Origin: Lumbricus terrestris
Taxonomy: Eukaryota; Annelida; Clitellata; Crassiclitellata; Lumbricidae
Reading direction: 5' to 3'
Assembly: GCA_949752735.1 (NCBI GenBank)
Contig: OX457046.1
Coordinates: 38,855,649 to 38,919,648, forward strand
DNA length: 64,000 nt
Below are positions 53,640 to 64,000 of this stretch, piece by piece. The notes under the pieces are model-generated. The model was not told the origin of the DNA. It made no database searches and was given only the letters and a program-made list of their open reading frames with translations. A program made the translations under genes and the position numbers. Numbering within the stretch: position 1 is the stretch's first letter; the number at the start of each line of letters is the position of its first letter.

Positions 53640-54160
53640 ACAGATGATGAGGAGGAGGAGGCGGATCAGATGGAGGAAGAGAAGAGGAAAAAGAAAAGAA
53701 GGAGGAAGAAGAAAAAAAGGAGAATAAGAACAGGAAGAAGAAGCATGACGTGGATTATATAACTTGCCAAACAAACTGATGCTCATTTAAGCTTACTCTA
53801 AACAACGGACTTTATACTAGAATGTTTGATCGCCATTTTTTAACCTGTTCTACTTGAGCGCGCTGAAGTAGAAATCGACTCGTAGTAGTTTCAGAAAGGG
53901 ACGCTATTTAAATACCAGAATGACTGAAGGGATTCAAATCTCCTCTTTCTCTTTTCCTTCAACCTCTCTTCTATGATTTCTCTCGGGGGAGTCACCTCTT
54001 AATGTGTCCGATCCAGTTCTTTTGCCTTTCTCTTAGTTGTCATCGGTGATCTTTTTCTCCAAGCCTACTCTTTGCAGCACCTCTTCATTCGCCACTGGAT
54101 TCAAATAAGTGTGCGTAATTAACGGACCCGAATTTTTTCAAACGTCTGCTCTCTCTCCAT
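53640..54160. other. GPCR 1 upstream region, GA-rich then AT-rich
   Basis: AGGAGGAAGAAGAAA-type purine run (53650-53745) on the plus strand, i.e. a long pyrimidine tract before the predicted acceptor on the gene strand. No other feature. Confidence 0.5.
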
Positions 54161-54164
54161 TTTG

Positions 54165-54395
54165 TTCGCACCTCCACTATGCAGAACCGTGCCCTTTCGG
54201 TGGTAAGACCCTCGTGAAATGGCCTTCCCGTGACGCTTAGATCCCTTTCTAAAATCATTATAAGGCATTCTTCTCTCATCTTAAAACAATTTTACTTAGC
54301 CGCGCATATGCTATAGTATATTAGCGCTTCTAAGTATAGTCCCATTGAAGAAGCGCTATATCAATTAATTTAATGAGTGAATGATTGAATAGCCA
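54165..54395 (+). pseudogene. CR1/L2-like LINE 3' remnant
   Basis: TSTMQNRALSVV... matches QNRAFSVVGPTTWNGLP of intact copies, then TGAAGAAGCGCTATATCAAT and a GAATGATTGAAT tail. Confidence 0.7.
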
Positions 54396-54779
54396 GATGA
54401 TAAGTACCTGTGATGTCTTTCTATAAATCGTTCACCGACTCCGCAGAAAGAGACTGGACCGAGAAGAGATCTTCATGAACTTTATAGATTCAGAAAACGT
54501 CACAGACAAGGTGCGTGGAACGGGAGAGATGTCACGGTTCTGACAGTTGGCGGCAGGTAAAACTGACACAAGTCATGTCGCATGACGCAAGCGATTCTGC
54601 GATGACGTCGTGTCAGAAGACGTCAAAAAGACGTCATTTGTAAAAGGCAAACGAGCAAGAAATGACACGGGCTGAACAGGTTTTCTATTCTGATATTACA
54701 GGAGTCATATGACTGACAGCAAAACAGTCTACGGACACGAGAGAAGGTTAGAACCTAGTGGGTTACACATCATGTCAAA

Positions 54780-55330
<551 letters not shown>

Positions 55331-55339
55331 TAGGACATT

Positions 55340-56090
55340 TTGAAAAATAATACAGGACAAGGAACCGTAAGCTATAAATCCAAGAATTCTAGTATCTATA
55401 CTCACTGAGATTGATTAAACTAATAAAATGATATCATCTAAAAACACTAGCCTATCATCCGTATTTAAGGAACTACCAGAGATATCCTACACCTGTTGAT
55501 GTAGGTGATCATCAATGGTTAAAAAGAAATTAGAATTAGACGTGAAGTTATAGATCATCGAACAGACAACAGACGTCGCACCTGCTTCGATCCTTACAAG
55601 TTGGCGCCACAGTGATTACTGTATTTGCATTCAACATGTTGACTACGCTTAATCGGCTGCTCTATAATTGGCTTTTGTTATCTGTCGCTCTACGACGACT
55701 GGTTATTTTCTCAATAAAAACGATTATCAATCAAACACGCTTTGTTGAGCAGAGGAAAGTTTTTTTTTATTAAAATGACTTCAGGTCGATGATAATTTTA
55801 TTATGAAGACAATTTATTGTCCAATTTTTAGACGGCACAAAACTCACCACCCTGCATGCTGCAGACCAGGACCCCATTGAGGTGCTGTGATTATCCCTCA
55901 ACCGCTCATATCTATTACTGAGGGGCCAGCAAAACTGCGGGCCCGGGTGCTACACTAAGCTTACCCTTAGAACCCACTTCAAATCGGGTCTGTGCAGACC
56001 GCAAGCTGCGGCAGCAAAATCAATGTCGATCTGATTGCAGTCACCATATCTGTCGATTGCTACTGATGCCGGTTAATTTTTGAACTTTAA
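55340..56090. other. Intergenic, possible GPCR 1 leader intron
   Basis: No gene. The segment CACCCTGCATGCTGCAGACC near 55850 resembles RT-related or receptor-flank repeats but was not identified. Confidence 0.35.
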
Positions 56091-56093
56091 ACT

Positions 56094-56116
56094 GTTTTAT
56101 GGCAGACACTCACCTG
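56094..56116 (-). promoter_or_regulatory. Conserved motif upstream of GPCR 1, possible first-exon donor or promoter element
   Basis: Minus strand CAGGTGAGTGTCTGCCATAAA. It contains a consensus donor (CAG/GTGAGT) and a TATA-like CATAAAA. Related copies lie at 59783-59805 and 63520-63542. Confidence 0.4.
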
Positions 56117-56554
56117 TCAATTACCCGACATAATTTATTTATGCCACACCTGAAAGGTACCGACGATTACGGGTTTGTTAGAGTTGCTTGCGCATAATAG
56201 GCTACAGGCTCAGTTTCGCTTTGTGTATTATTAGTATAATTAATGCTTAAGAGCAGATAAATGCATGAACATATCAAAATAGTAGTAGCCTATTTAAAGA
56301 AATAGATGTCCAATTTCCATTAGCGGGACAATTGCCCCTTTTACCCCTATGTACGAACGCCCATGGCTGAGGAGCAGAAAGATTTTCAACTTTTCAAGTT
56401 CCGATTTGACAGTAAACGGTGTCTACAGGACGGTGTCTACTTCGACGAAAAACAATGATACAAAGATGCACCATCAAACTAAGATTAGTCGCTTAAGACA
56501 TCTGTTCCAGGCGTAAAAAGGTTCTACTACCGAAGATGTTTATCGTTGATAAAT

Positions 56555-57643
56555 CTATTGGGCGCTGACTTCATTAGTTTTGATCTTCAGAATCTTCATG
56601 AAGGCCCTGCGAAACGATCGGTTCATGATGCCGTAGATGATCCAATCGAAACCTATATTGACGTTGCCCACAGATCCCCCGACATCGATCAGCTTCCCAG
56701 TGTACGTCTGCATGTTTCCACACGCCTGCATGATCCTCCCGATCTCGTACGGCAGCAGCGGCAGAGTGTAGGCGCACACAAGCACCGCCGTCATAGTAGC
56801 CGCCTTGAACTCCTTCGCTGGCTTCCTGATCTTCGGTTTCGCCGTCGCGCCTCCGGATAGTGTGGGTGGATCGCTGGACGAAGGTTCCGGAATCGTTTGG
56901 GCCCGGCTAGTCATTCCGTGGCCGGTCATCTCGCTGCTCATCTTGGATCGATGCTTGCGTGCTATGAAAAGAATTCGACCGTAGACAAGTACCGTGATCA
57001 GCGTCACTGCCAGGTACATTCCGCTGTCCAAAACAGCCGTCATAACAGTGGAGTAGGGAACACCACACGTAGACCAGTCGACATAACGGAGGTGCGACAA
57101 ATAGATGGCCATGATCGTCAGTCCTCCCACATAGGACCCGGCGATCATGCATTTGATCACCGTAGTCGTCATCGTCGTTTCGTAGTGTAGAGGGTAGGTA
57201 ATGGCCACGAAGCGGTCGATGGCAATTGCTATTAAGTGAAAGTAGATCGTGTGATTGGTGGCCTTCGGGATGGGATAGATGACAGCGATCGCCAGTCTAT
57301 AGTAGCAGGAGTTCTCGGCGAAGACGTACACCCACAGATTAAAGATGACGAAGTAGGTGAACTGAATCACGGACACGTAGAGATGGATCCCTGTGAGAGC
57401 GGCGAGCAGCATGTTCGACTTCGTCCACAGACTGGGCGTCTTCCGTATGGCGATCAGCGTCAGGGTGTTGCCGAAGGCGCCGGCCACACCGATGAGAAGG
57501 AGCGAGGTACATTTCACCACGGTGATCACCTTATCCGACGTCAGTTGCCGCAGTGAAGGCGACTTGCTGCCGTAACCGGGCGACGAGTCGTTGCCCGACG
57601 GTTCGCTTAGATTCATTGGGATCCAGTTAGTAATATCGCCCAT
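56555..57643 (-). CDS. Class A (rhodopsin-like) orphan GPCR 2, intronless coding region
   Basis: 362 residues, paralogous to GPCR 1. Both share FGNTLTLIAIR, P.LWTKSN, a VDW..C..PYS loop and FDW/LDW in TM7. TM1 has G58-N59; TM2 has H87 where the family has Asp 2.50, removing the sodium-site acid; C113 and C193 fit the conserved disulphide; DRF replaces DRY (143-145); ICL3 (about 230-280) is Ser/Pro/Thr rich; TM6 has LPLLPYE; TM7 has D333-W-I-I-Y337. The acceptor CATTCTTTGCAG lies 15 nt before the ATG (leader exon 57644-57658), again suggesting a 5'-UTR intron. The ligand is unknown. Losing D2.50 and the Tyr of DRY suggests altered activation or G-protein coupling, but the frame is intact and the two cysteines are kept. 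Confidence 0.9.
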   Translation of the reverse strand: MGDITNWIPMNLSEPSGNDSSPGYGSKSPSLRQLTSDKVITVVKCTSLLLIGVAGAFGNTLTLIAIRKTPSLWTKSNMLLAALTGIHLYVSVIQFTYFVIFNLWVYVFAENSCYYRLAIAVIYPIPKATNHTIYFHLIAIAIDRFVAITYPLHYETTMTTTVIKCMIAGSYVGGLTIMAIYLSHLRYVDWSTCGVPYSTVMTAVLDSGMYLAVTLITVLVYGRILFIARKHRSKMSSEMTGHGMTSRAQTIPEPSSSDPPTLSGGATAKPKIRKPAKEFKAATMTAVLVCAYTLPLLPYEIGRIMQACGNMQTYTGKLIDVGGSVGNVNIGFDWIIYGIMNRSFRRAFMKILKIKTNEVSAQ

Positions 57644-57748
57644 TACCTAGACCTACAACTGCAAAGAATGCCCCAGCATAACCAGCAATAAGAACTATCT
57701 TCAAAGGAAAAATGAATTGGGAAAATAACAAAGGACGGCCATGACATA

Positions 57749-57856
57749 TTATGCTGGACTGCGTGATGACAAGTGGATATGTGAAGCTTAGAGAGGATGA
57801 GCAACAGCGAGAGGAATGGCAATGTCGGATATTTGAACCAGACGAAGAATCAACCA
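57749..57856 (+). pseudogene. RTE-like LINE remnant
   Basis: Reads MLDCVMTSGYVKLREDEQQ then REEWQCRIFEPDEEST, matching [19 protein letters not shown] then [14 protein letters not shown] at 13.7 kb. Confidence 0.7.
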
Positions 57857-58009
57857 TAGCCTACATTTAAGATGTCACTGCAACGAAAAGTAAACCAAGT
57901 TTGCAACAGCAATTTACAGGCAGCTATAACCACAGCAATCAGCCGGTACTGTCTAGTATCCGTTGTCTTAGCTCGCGGAACCATTCGCTCTACAGTACCT
58001 CTAGCGAAC

Positions 58010-58252
58010 AGCTTTGATCCTCGAGTTGGAACGTTAACCGGTCAGCGACGAGCTTTCTCAGTTGTACATTGTAGGTCCGTCGGTCAGGAACAGTCACCAG
58101 TTCTAGATGGGTCTGTTGCGTAGGGTTTATTCATCCGTGTTTTACAGGCTCCCGAAGACCCATTTGCATACCGCAGTTTTACTTGGAGCTCCTTTGAGTG
58201 GGCTTCTTCAAGGGGCGCTATATAAATTCTTAAAACGAATGAATGAATGAAC
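58010..58252 (+). pseudogene. CR1/L2-like LINE 3' remnant
   Basis: GQRRAFSVV... then CTTCAAGGGGCGCTATATAA and a (GAAT)n tail. Several stops. Confidence 0.65.
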
Positions 58253-58389
58253 TATAATTATGATGCTCTTCCCTCTGACCTTCCTAGTTATTGCATGCGT
58301 TTGCATTGCATGCAGTGCAAAGGGTTGCTGCTTGTCATCCCATTGATAAAATAAACGAAGGTACATTACACTCTATAATATTATCATAA

Positions 58390-58640
58390 TTAGTAAAAAG
58401 TCCTATCCCGTTCCATGAGGAACATAGGGAGGCGCTCATCTCCTTTTCCATGGCCCTGAGCCAGCAATGGACGAGTCCCAAGGTCCTGGACACGAGGCCA
58501 GTGTATCGCAGGACTTGCTGTTTACTTCCAACGCCGGTACCAAATTATATTGCATGGTGACAGAGGCACGTGTGCGTGAACAACTTGCCAAAAGGTCGTT
58601 ACCCGGAGTCGAACCCGCAACCTCCCGCTTATCATAATTA
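58390..58640 (-). mobile_element. tRNA-derived SINE, head-truncated
   Basis: Minus strand has a perfect B box GGTTCGACTCC (about 58605) after GCGGGAGGTTGC; the A-box region is degenerate. The body contains TGGGACTCGTCCATTGCTGG. It abuts the telomere-like element at 58657. Confidence 0.6.
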
Positions 58641-58656
58641 CCTCAATAATAATCGG

Positions 58657-59118
58657 TTTGGGTCCACTATTTCGAGGGTACACTATTCCGAAGGTCCGCT
58701 ATTCCGAACCCTAACCCTAAACCTAACCCTAAACCTATTTATAACCATAACTCACCCCGACCCTTACAATAACCCTAAACCTAACCCTAACCCACCCCGA
58801 CCCTTACAATAACCCTAAACCTAACCCTAACCCACCCCGACCCTATCCATAACCCTAAACCTAGCTTTAACCCACCACAACCATAACCATAACTCTAACC
58901 CTATAACCCTTCCCAACCCTAACCATAACCATAACCCTAAACTTAATCCTAACCCACTGCAACCCTAACCACAAGGATAACGAATAAAATATAGGGGGCA
59001 TTCGGAATAGTGAACCTTCGGAATAGTGGACCTTCGGAATAGTGGACCTTCGGAACAGTGGACCTTCGGAATAGTGGACCTTCGGAATAGTGGACCCTCA
59101 GAATAGCGGGCCGTTACC
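58657..59118. mobile_element. Foldback element with telomere-like core, copy 2
   Basis: Perfect 11-bp duplication ATAATAATCGG on both sides (58646-58656, 59119-59129). Left arm of three GGTCCACTATTCCGA units; core of about 270 bp CCCTAA/CCTAAACC with ACCCACCCCGACCCTTACAA repeated; right arm of seven 16-bp units TTCGGAATAGTGGACC, ending GGGCCGTTACC as in copy 1. Confidence 0.85.
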
Positions 59119-59134
59119 ATAATAATCGGAGAAG

Positions 59135-60040
59135 CATTATCGGATTCTAGACTTGATGTTAAGTATTAAAATGCTTCAGGTTTTTCCAGAGTAACAATGC
59201 TAAAATCAACACTTGATAATAAATATTGAAATGACTAACGTGTTTAGAGTTACGCTGCTACACAATTTAAAAGTGAACGCTAGACATACCAGTATAACGT
59301 TCCCTGGAGTTATTGGTAGTTACTCACGGTTCCGTATTAGGATGGCTGCGCCCATTCTTATATGCATAATCATCCTACAGCCACAGCAATCGGCTCTGGA
59401 ACTACAAGATGGATTCGCCAGCAGCTGCTGTTTATATACCAGGTAGATGGTCTCGGATGCTAACCGAATATTAGAATAATTGCAGCAATAATTACCCCCT
59501 GCGTAAGTCCCACACCTGAACTCAACTCTTTCAAGTTTTCATTTGTGACGATGCATTAATTACTGCAATGGCTTCCAATACGGTCAGAGAACAGCTGCCT
59601 CTCTTATGAATAGCTTCAATCTTTTAGCGACGCTCCCGTCCCAATGCGATAAACAACCAATCTAAAAGGATTAATTTCGCATTTATTTGCAGCGTTAGGA
59701 TTCCGGTGAGCTGCTTGCAGTTACCACCTCTGCGATTGCGATACAATATTATTATTACCAGTTTATTCAGAAGCCTATAATTTTTTTATTGCAGACAATC
59801 ACCTATTAATAAACGTAATCAGATACACACCTGTAATTATGATTCCGAGTACTGTACAAATTAATTATCGTGCTGGTTCCTTGGATGCAGTAGTAAATAT
59901 GATTTATCATTCGCGTTATTAGACAGCTTGGAGCATCGAAGTTACTCAAGATCTTTTTTAACGGAATTATTGTCAACAACTTTAATGCGACGGCGATATT
60001 TAGGGCGCCACTGGCTTCATTTTTTTTACAAGAGGGCGTA
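59135..60040. other. GPCR 2 upstream region, no gene seen
   Basis: AT-rich. Holds the second copy of the upstream motif at 59783-59805 (minus TAGGTGATTGTCTGCAATAA). Frames up to 77 codons lack motifs. Confidence 0.45.
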
Positions 60041-60048
60041 GGCCTATG

Positions 60049-62151
60049 CAGTGGCGCAACCAGGGGGGTGCTGGGGGGTGCTTGAGCACCCCCCAGGGCT
60101 AAAAGGGTGACCCACGCAATTTTTCCAAATCCGATGAGTTTTTTTGTGGGTGAGGGTGGGGGGGGGGGGGTAGGGGATCTTTCGCTCTTTCAGATTACAC
60201 AATCAAGCAAGTTTCTTCATTCTTCTGTATTATAATCTTAGGTAAATTCATGGTTCATAAAGCACTAGATTTCAGTGTTTAGCTTGTCTACCTGAGTTTG
60301 TCTGGGTCTCGAGAATTTGCCTAAGAATGAATAATATTAAAAGCGTTAGTGACATGAATGAATTTACATTACAGCTAGTGTCTCGCCAATTTATTGATAA
60401 TTAATATGTCTTGACATAATTGATATATGTGTGCTATTTTATTAAGGCCTAATTAAGAATTATTTCCTTCAAATTAGTATTATAATAATACATAGTTATT
60501 CAGGTTTGTTTGTTCTAGACATTTCCAGCGGAGAAAGCGCCCAGAAATGAAATATTTTCCCCAGAACATTTGACAAAATGATAGTTTTTAGTTGTTGTTT
60601 ATTATATTGTATTACATAAACTGCAAGATTGTACCATGATCTTATTTCCTACTATATAATTATAATTTTATTAATTATTGTTGTAATATAATTATATGAT
60701 ACTGTCGTATGATATTATAATGTGCATAACTTACCGCCATTGGCGGATAATTAGGGCGATAGGGAGACGTAAGTAATTGTGAGGCAACAATCTGAAGTTT
60801 TAAACCCCCAAAGTTTGTGGTGGGGGGTTTGGAGATGTTTATATCCCCCAATATGTTATAAATATTTCAAAAATATCATTATAAATTTATGCAGTGTTAT
60901 TCACTGTTTATCATAATGAGCAATTTTGTTAAGACGTCAGCCTAAAATACTGTCATTACAGTATGCATAGGTTAAAATTTAAAATTTCTTAAACGATGGC
61001 AGGGGACATTTATTGAAGACATATCACGTCTCTGAACACTAAAATCATGAGCTATTTTGTAAAAATGACAACTTTAAAAGTCACGGTGCACTGTGAAAAT
61101 CCAATATTTTTAAGTAGGCTACTTAATTGTGAGACAACACTCTGGAATGTTAAACTAAAATCTATGACTATCAGCATTGAAAATGAGCAATTTTATTTAG
61201 ATGATAGCTTAAAAGCCTATCATTACAGTATGGAAATTAGAAAAATTAAACACTGGGAGGGGGCATTGAAGTCTTTTAGCAATGAAATCATGATAAATTT
61301 CGCAAAAATGTCAGCCTAAAATGATACCACTGCAGTGTGGAAATAAAAATTCCATGCTGGGGAGGAGTGTCTTCCTCTGCCCAACCACCTTCCCCTGCTA
61401 GGCCGATGTTGAAATCTGAAATCGCTCCTTTTTTCATCAGCAATGAAGTAATAGAGTTATTTTGCTAAGTTGACATCTTAAAATGGTACCATAATAATAA
61501 ATTAACGTGGAAACTCAACTTTTTTTTATAATTGTGAGTATATTCATTGAAGTTTAGACCACTCTTAAGTTATCAGCACTGAAATATTAGTATAGCAATA
61601 TTGCTTTAGTCTGCAGCTTAAAATGCTGTCATTGCTGTGTAGAAATTAGAAAATTTCTGATGTTTAGGGACACATCCCCTCCCAAAGCCCCAGGCCTTTT
61701 CCATCGGATGCTCGCTTTTCCCCCAGAAACCTTGATTCCCAGAGAACGGACTAGATAAAACACCGGTCATTGGGGAGGGCCAGATTAAACATTGGTTATT
61801 AATTCTGCCACTCGTGAACTATAGGCCTAATACCACTGTCTTATCTAAAACACATGGCAAAGGACTTTTTTGAAGTCTTAAACCATGTTTTTTAGAGGTT
61901 TTCATGACTTTATCGCTCATAAATACAGCTGGCAAACAAGAGCCTGAAAGGTGCACTAGCTGATGTCAAAAGTAAAAATGCGTTGGTTTCTGGGGCTCCG
62001 CCCCAGACCCCGCTGGGGGAGCTTACGACGCTCCCCCAGACCCCCTAATCGGCATTGGCTTCGTGCCTTTGGCACTCGCTGCTTCGCACTTTCGGTGCTT
62101 ACAATAATAATTTTGAGCACCCCCCAGGAAAATGTTCTGGCTGCGCCCGTG
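60049..62151. mobile_element. Non-autonomous hAT-like element
   Basis: Perfect target duplication GGCCTATG (60041-60048, 62152-62159). Ends CAGTGGCGCAACC / GGCTGCGCCCGTG, each followed by the GAGCACCCCCCAG stem. The interior is several degenerate tandem modules with AAAATGACAGCCTAAAATG-like cores (60780-61700), also seen at 1-470. No transposase frame. Confidence 0.9.
61980..62100. repeat. Cluster of short GC-rich palindromes
   Basis: GGGGCTCCGCCCC, then CTGGGGGAGC..GCTCCCCCAG, then GTGCCTTTGGCAC and GCTGCTTCGCAC, in an AT-rich surrounding. Several adjacent stem-loops are possible on either strand. Confidence 0.85.
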
Positions 62152-62434
62152 GGCCTATGAGAAGGGAAAAATATTTTCTTGGTAAATAAGAAGATGTAGG
62201 ACATCAATGTCAGTAACTATTTGGAATATCACTGTCCTGTTAAACGTCGTATTGCACTCCCATAATATAGTAGCAGTTCTCGTCGTGAACTATTAGTCCA
62301 GAGTTAAGTCTAGGCATGGAGAGAAATTAATTTCAAGATGCGGTTCTACTGCCAATTTTATAGTCATGAACTGAGATAGGCCTATTATAAGTAAACTACA
62401 CCCATCTATTGGTGTCAAGTTCCATCGCGATGTG

Positions 62435-62579
62435 CATAGGTGCAATCACGTCCTAAAAGTTGGGGGGGACCAAATGAGTCACGTGCTAAAAGTTGGAGGA
62501 CCATAATAATAAAGTTAGGGGACCACTCAAAAGTTGGGGGGACGCGTCCCGTGGGTCCCATAGGGTCGCTGCGCCTATG
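62435..62579. mobile_element. hAT-like MITE, CATAGGCGCAA family, second copy
   Basis: Perfect target duplication GCGATGTG (62427-62434, 62580-62587). Ends CATAGGTGCAATC / GCTGCGCCTATG; interior ACGTCCTAAAAGTTGGGGG recurs twice, as in 22569-22716. Confidence 0.93.
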
Positions 62580-62599
62580 GCGATGTGTACAATATGTCA

Positions 62600-63515
62600 T
62601 ACACCTTTATGTGCCGAGCATAAAATTATAAATTTAGCTTCTATAGATGGACTGACTTCAGGTTAGTTTAAGGAAATTTCTTTACACGTTAATGCACCCG
62701 ATTTGATTGGTGTAGACCATATTCAGCAACTTATCATTAGACACAATAATTGTCATGTGTAGAAGAGCGTGTCCTACTTGACGGTCAGCAATCTTTGAAC
62801 CGCATTCTATAAGGTGGGTTCGAGATGCTCAGCTGAGCTTTTAGAAATCTAGTCCCTTCTAGAATAATTGCTATATTTATATGTAATAAATTGTGAACTC
62901 CAAAATGTAAATAACAGTATCGCTGCATTAACTTTTAATTGACATCCATTAATATGTATGCACCATAATTCATTTTTTCAGTTGATTTGAATAGAGATAA
63001 AAAAAAATAACTGTCTTACTTAAAATAAAATGAAACAAACTGCAGATGAAATGAGTAAACGATTTGTAAGCTCACACACTGAAGACGCTTACTTCAAAGT
63101 CGAAAACTATATCACCCGTGTTGGCAAAATTACCAACGATTTGACAGTTGTTCATACAGATGGTCGTTGATATAATGCAAACCTAGATTCGAGTTATAAT
63201 TTTTAGCAGATATAATCAGTTACAGACATACAGAACATCTCATACCTGACTTCAATCCACTCCATAGTTCATAGGAGACGCCACAAAACTGTAACTACTC
63301 AAAATTTAATAGCTCTCAGCATTTTGCTGAATCCAAAGAAATTCTGCATCTCTGCGGAATAAATTCGATCTTCTGACCACTTCTCCCTTCTCAAATACAC
63401 AAACGGTTTATCCACCAGGAAACCGTAAATTGCAGAGCTCTAAATTTCTGTCGAGTTGTCTGCGGTGACGACCTCAGTCTGCCGATCCCGACACGGTTCC
63501 AGGTTTATATAGAGC
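62600..63515. other. Intergenic, no gene seen
   Basis: AT-rich. On the minus strand CTATATAAACC (about 63505) is a TATA-like box directly downstream of the motif at 63520. Confidence 0.4.
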
Positions 63516-63519
63516 AGCT

Positions 63520-63542
63520 GTTTTATGACAGACACTCATCTG
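63520..63542 (-). promoter_or_regulatory. Third copy of the GPCR upstream motif
   Basis: Minus strand CAGATGAGTGTCTGTCATAA followed by AACAGCTG and CTATATAAACC. Here the donor GT is GA->AT changed, so a promoter role fits better than splicing. No GPCR frame follows in the window. Confidence 0.35.
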
Positions 63543-64000
63543 CCGAGTAGCACACTATGCTACATCCGCTGAACAATGCCGCAAGCAAGGTTATTGTGAT
63601 GTCTTCATCGGATGTCTGAATAGCAGTAGCTGCCTTATTGTGAGTTATTAGAAAGATTGTCGGATTCGTAAAAGAATCGTCCCTAGACCTGTAAGAGTAT
63701 AGGTCCATTGTTAGCCACATGGTGTGACGAGGACGTTCAGTGTATTGAAGAGACGAGGTGCGTATGCATAAAGAGAGCTTGGTAGAGTGGGAACCTGAGG
63801 GAGTCATTCTGTGGGTGAATGAAGGTCCAGGATAAATCAGACTGAAACAGAGGTCACCGAGAAAACGAGAATCGTTGACAGGCGATATTTTAAAAGTAAA
63901 CACATGAGAACTCAGGTGTCTTTAGAAGCGTTGAATGTGTGGCTATGGGGCGGATTTCACGAGACAGTGGGTAACAATAATTATTGTCTTCCTGTCAAAA
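63543..64000. other. Right edge, unassigned
   Basis: Minus frame of 126 codons (63523-63903) without recognisable domain, signal or splice context. Confidence 0.35.

Noticed and set aside
63523..63903. 126-codon minus frame as a gene
   Set aside because: No domain or signal peptide and composition like noncoding flanks; it overlaps the conserved upstream motif.

Overview
This window is animal nuclear DNA, most likely from an echinoderm or another marine deuterostome. The pointers are two spliced actin genes with a 42-codon first coding exon, two tandem single-exon orphan GPCR genes of the kind expanded in echinoderms, and dense hAT, piggyBac and CR1/L2-like repeats. The species cannot be named from the sequence. 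No bacterial or phage gene organisation is present.

Layout. The left two thirds (about 1.4-39.6 kb) is a tandem actin array on the minus strand. Unit 1 (12.1-22.1 kb) carries a divergent but intact actin gene, here actin A. Unit 2 (30.4-39.5 kb) carries a conventional actin gene, actin B. A partial unit 0 (1.4-7.1 kb) keeps only an actin-type promoter, noncoding first exon and splice donor, with no coding exon in the window. Each intact gene has a noncoding first exon with a GTAAGT donor, a long 5'-UTR intron, a short leader joined to coding exon 1 (42 codons), one coding intron, and a long coding exon 2 (334 codons plus stop).

The flanks and introns were invaded after the duplication. Because the units are paralogous, several insertions can be compared with an unoccupied site in a sister unit. 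Elements with readable ends include many hAT-like elements with 8-bp target duplications, three piggyBac-like elements at TTAA, a nested stack at 23.0-30.45 kb, LINE fragments of CR1/L2-like and RTE-like type, and tRNA-derived SINEs.

The right third (39.6-64 kb) is mostly intergenic, with long microsatellites and more MITEs. It holds two adjacent minus-strand class A GPCR genes at 52.5-53.6 and 56.6-57.6 kb. Both have a good splice acceptor at or just before the ATG, so a 5'-UTR intron is likely. A short conserved upstream motif occurs at 56.1, 59.8 and 63.5 kb.

Most notable: (1) actin A has a changed D-loop and W-loop but a nearly unchanged C-terminal half, suggesting partial gene conversion; (2) two copies of a foldback element with a telomere-like CCCTAA core, one with a perfect 11-bp flanking duplication; (3) a datable succession of transposons using the duplicated units; (4) a SINE and a LINE sharing the same 3' tail.
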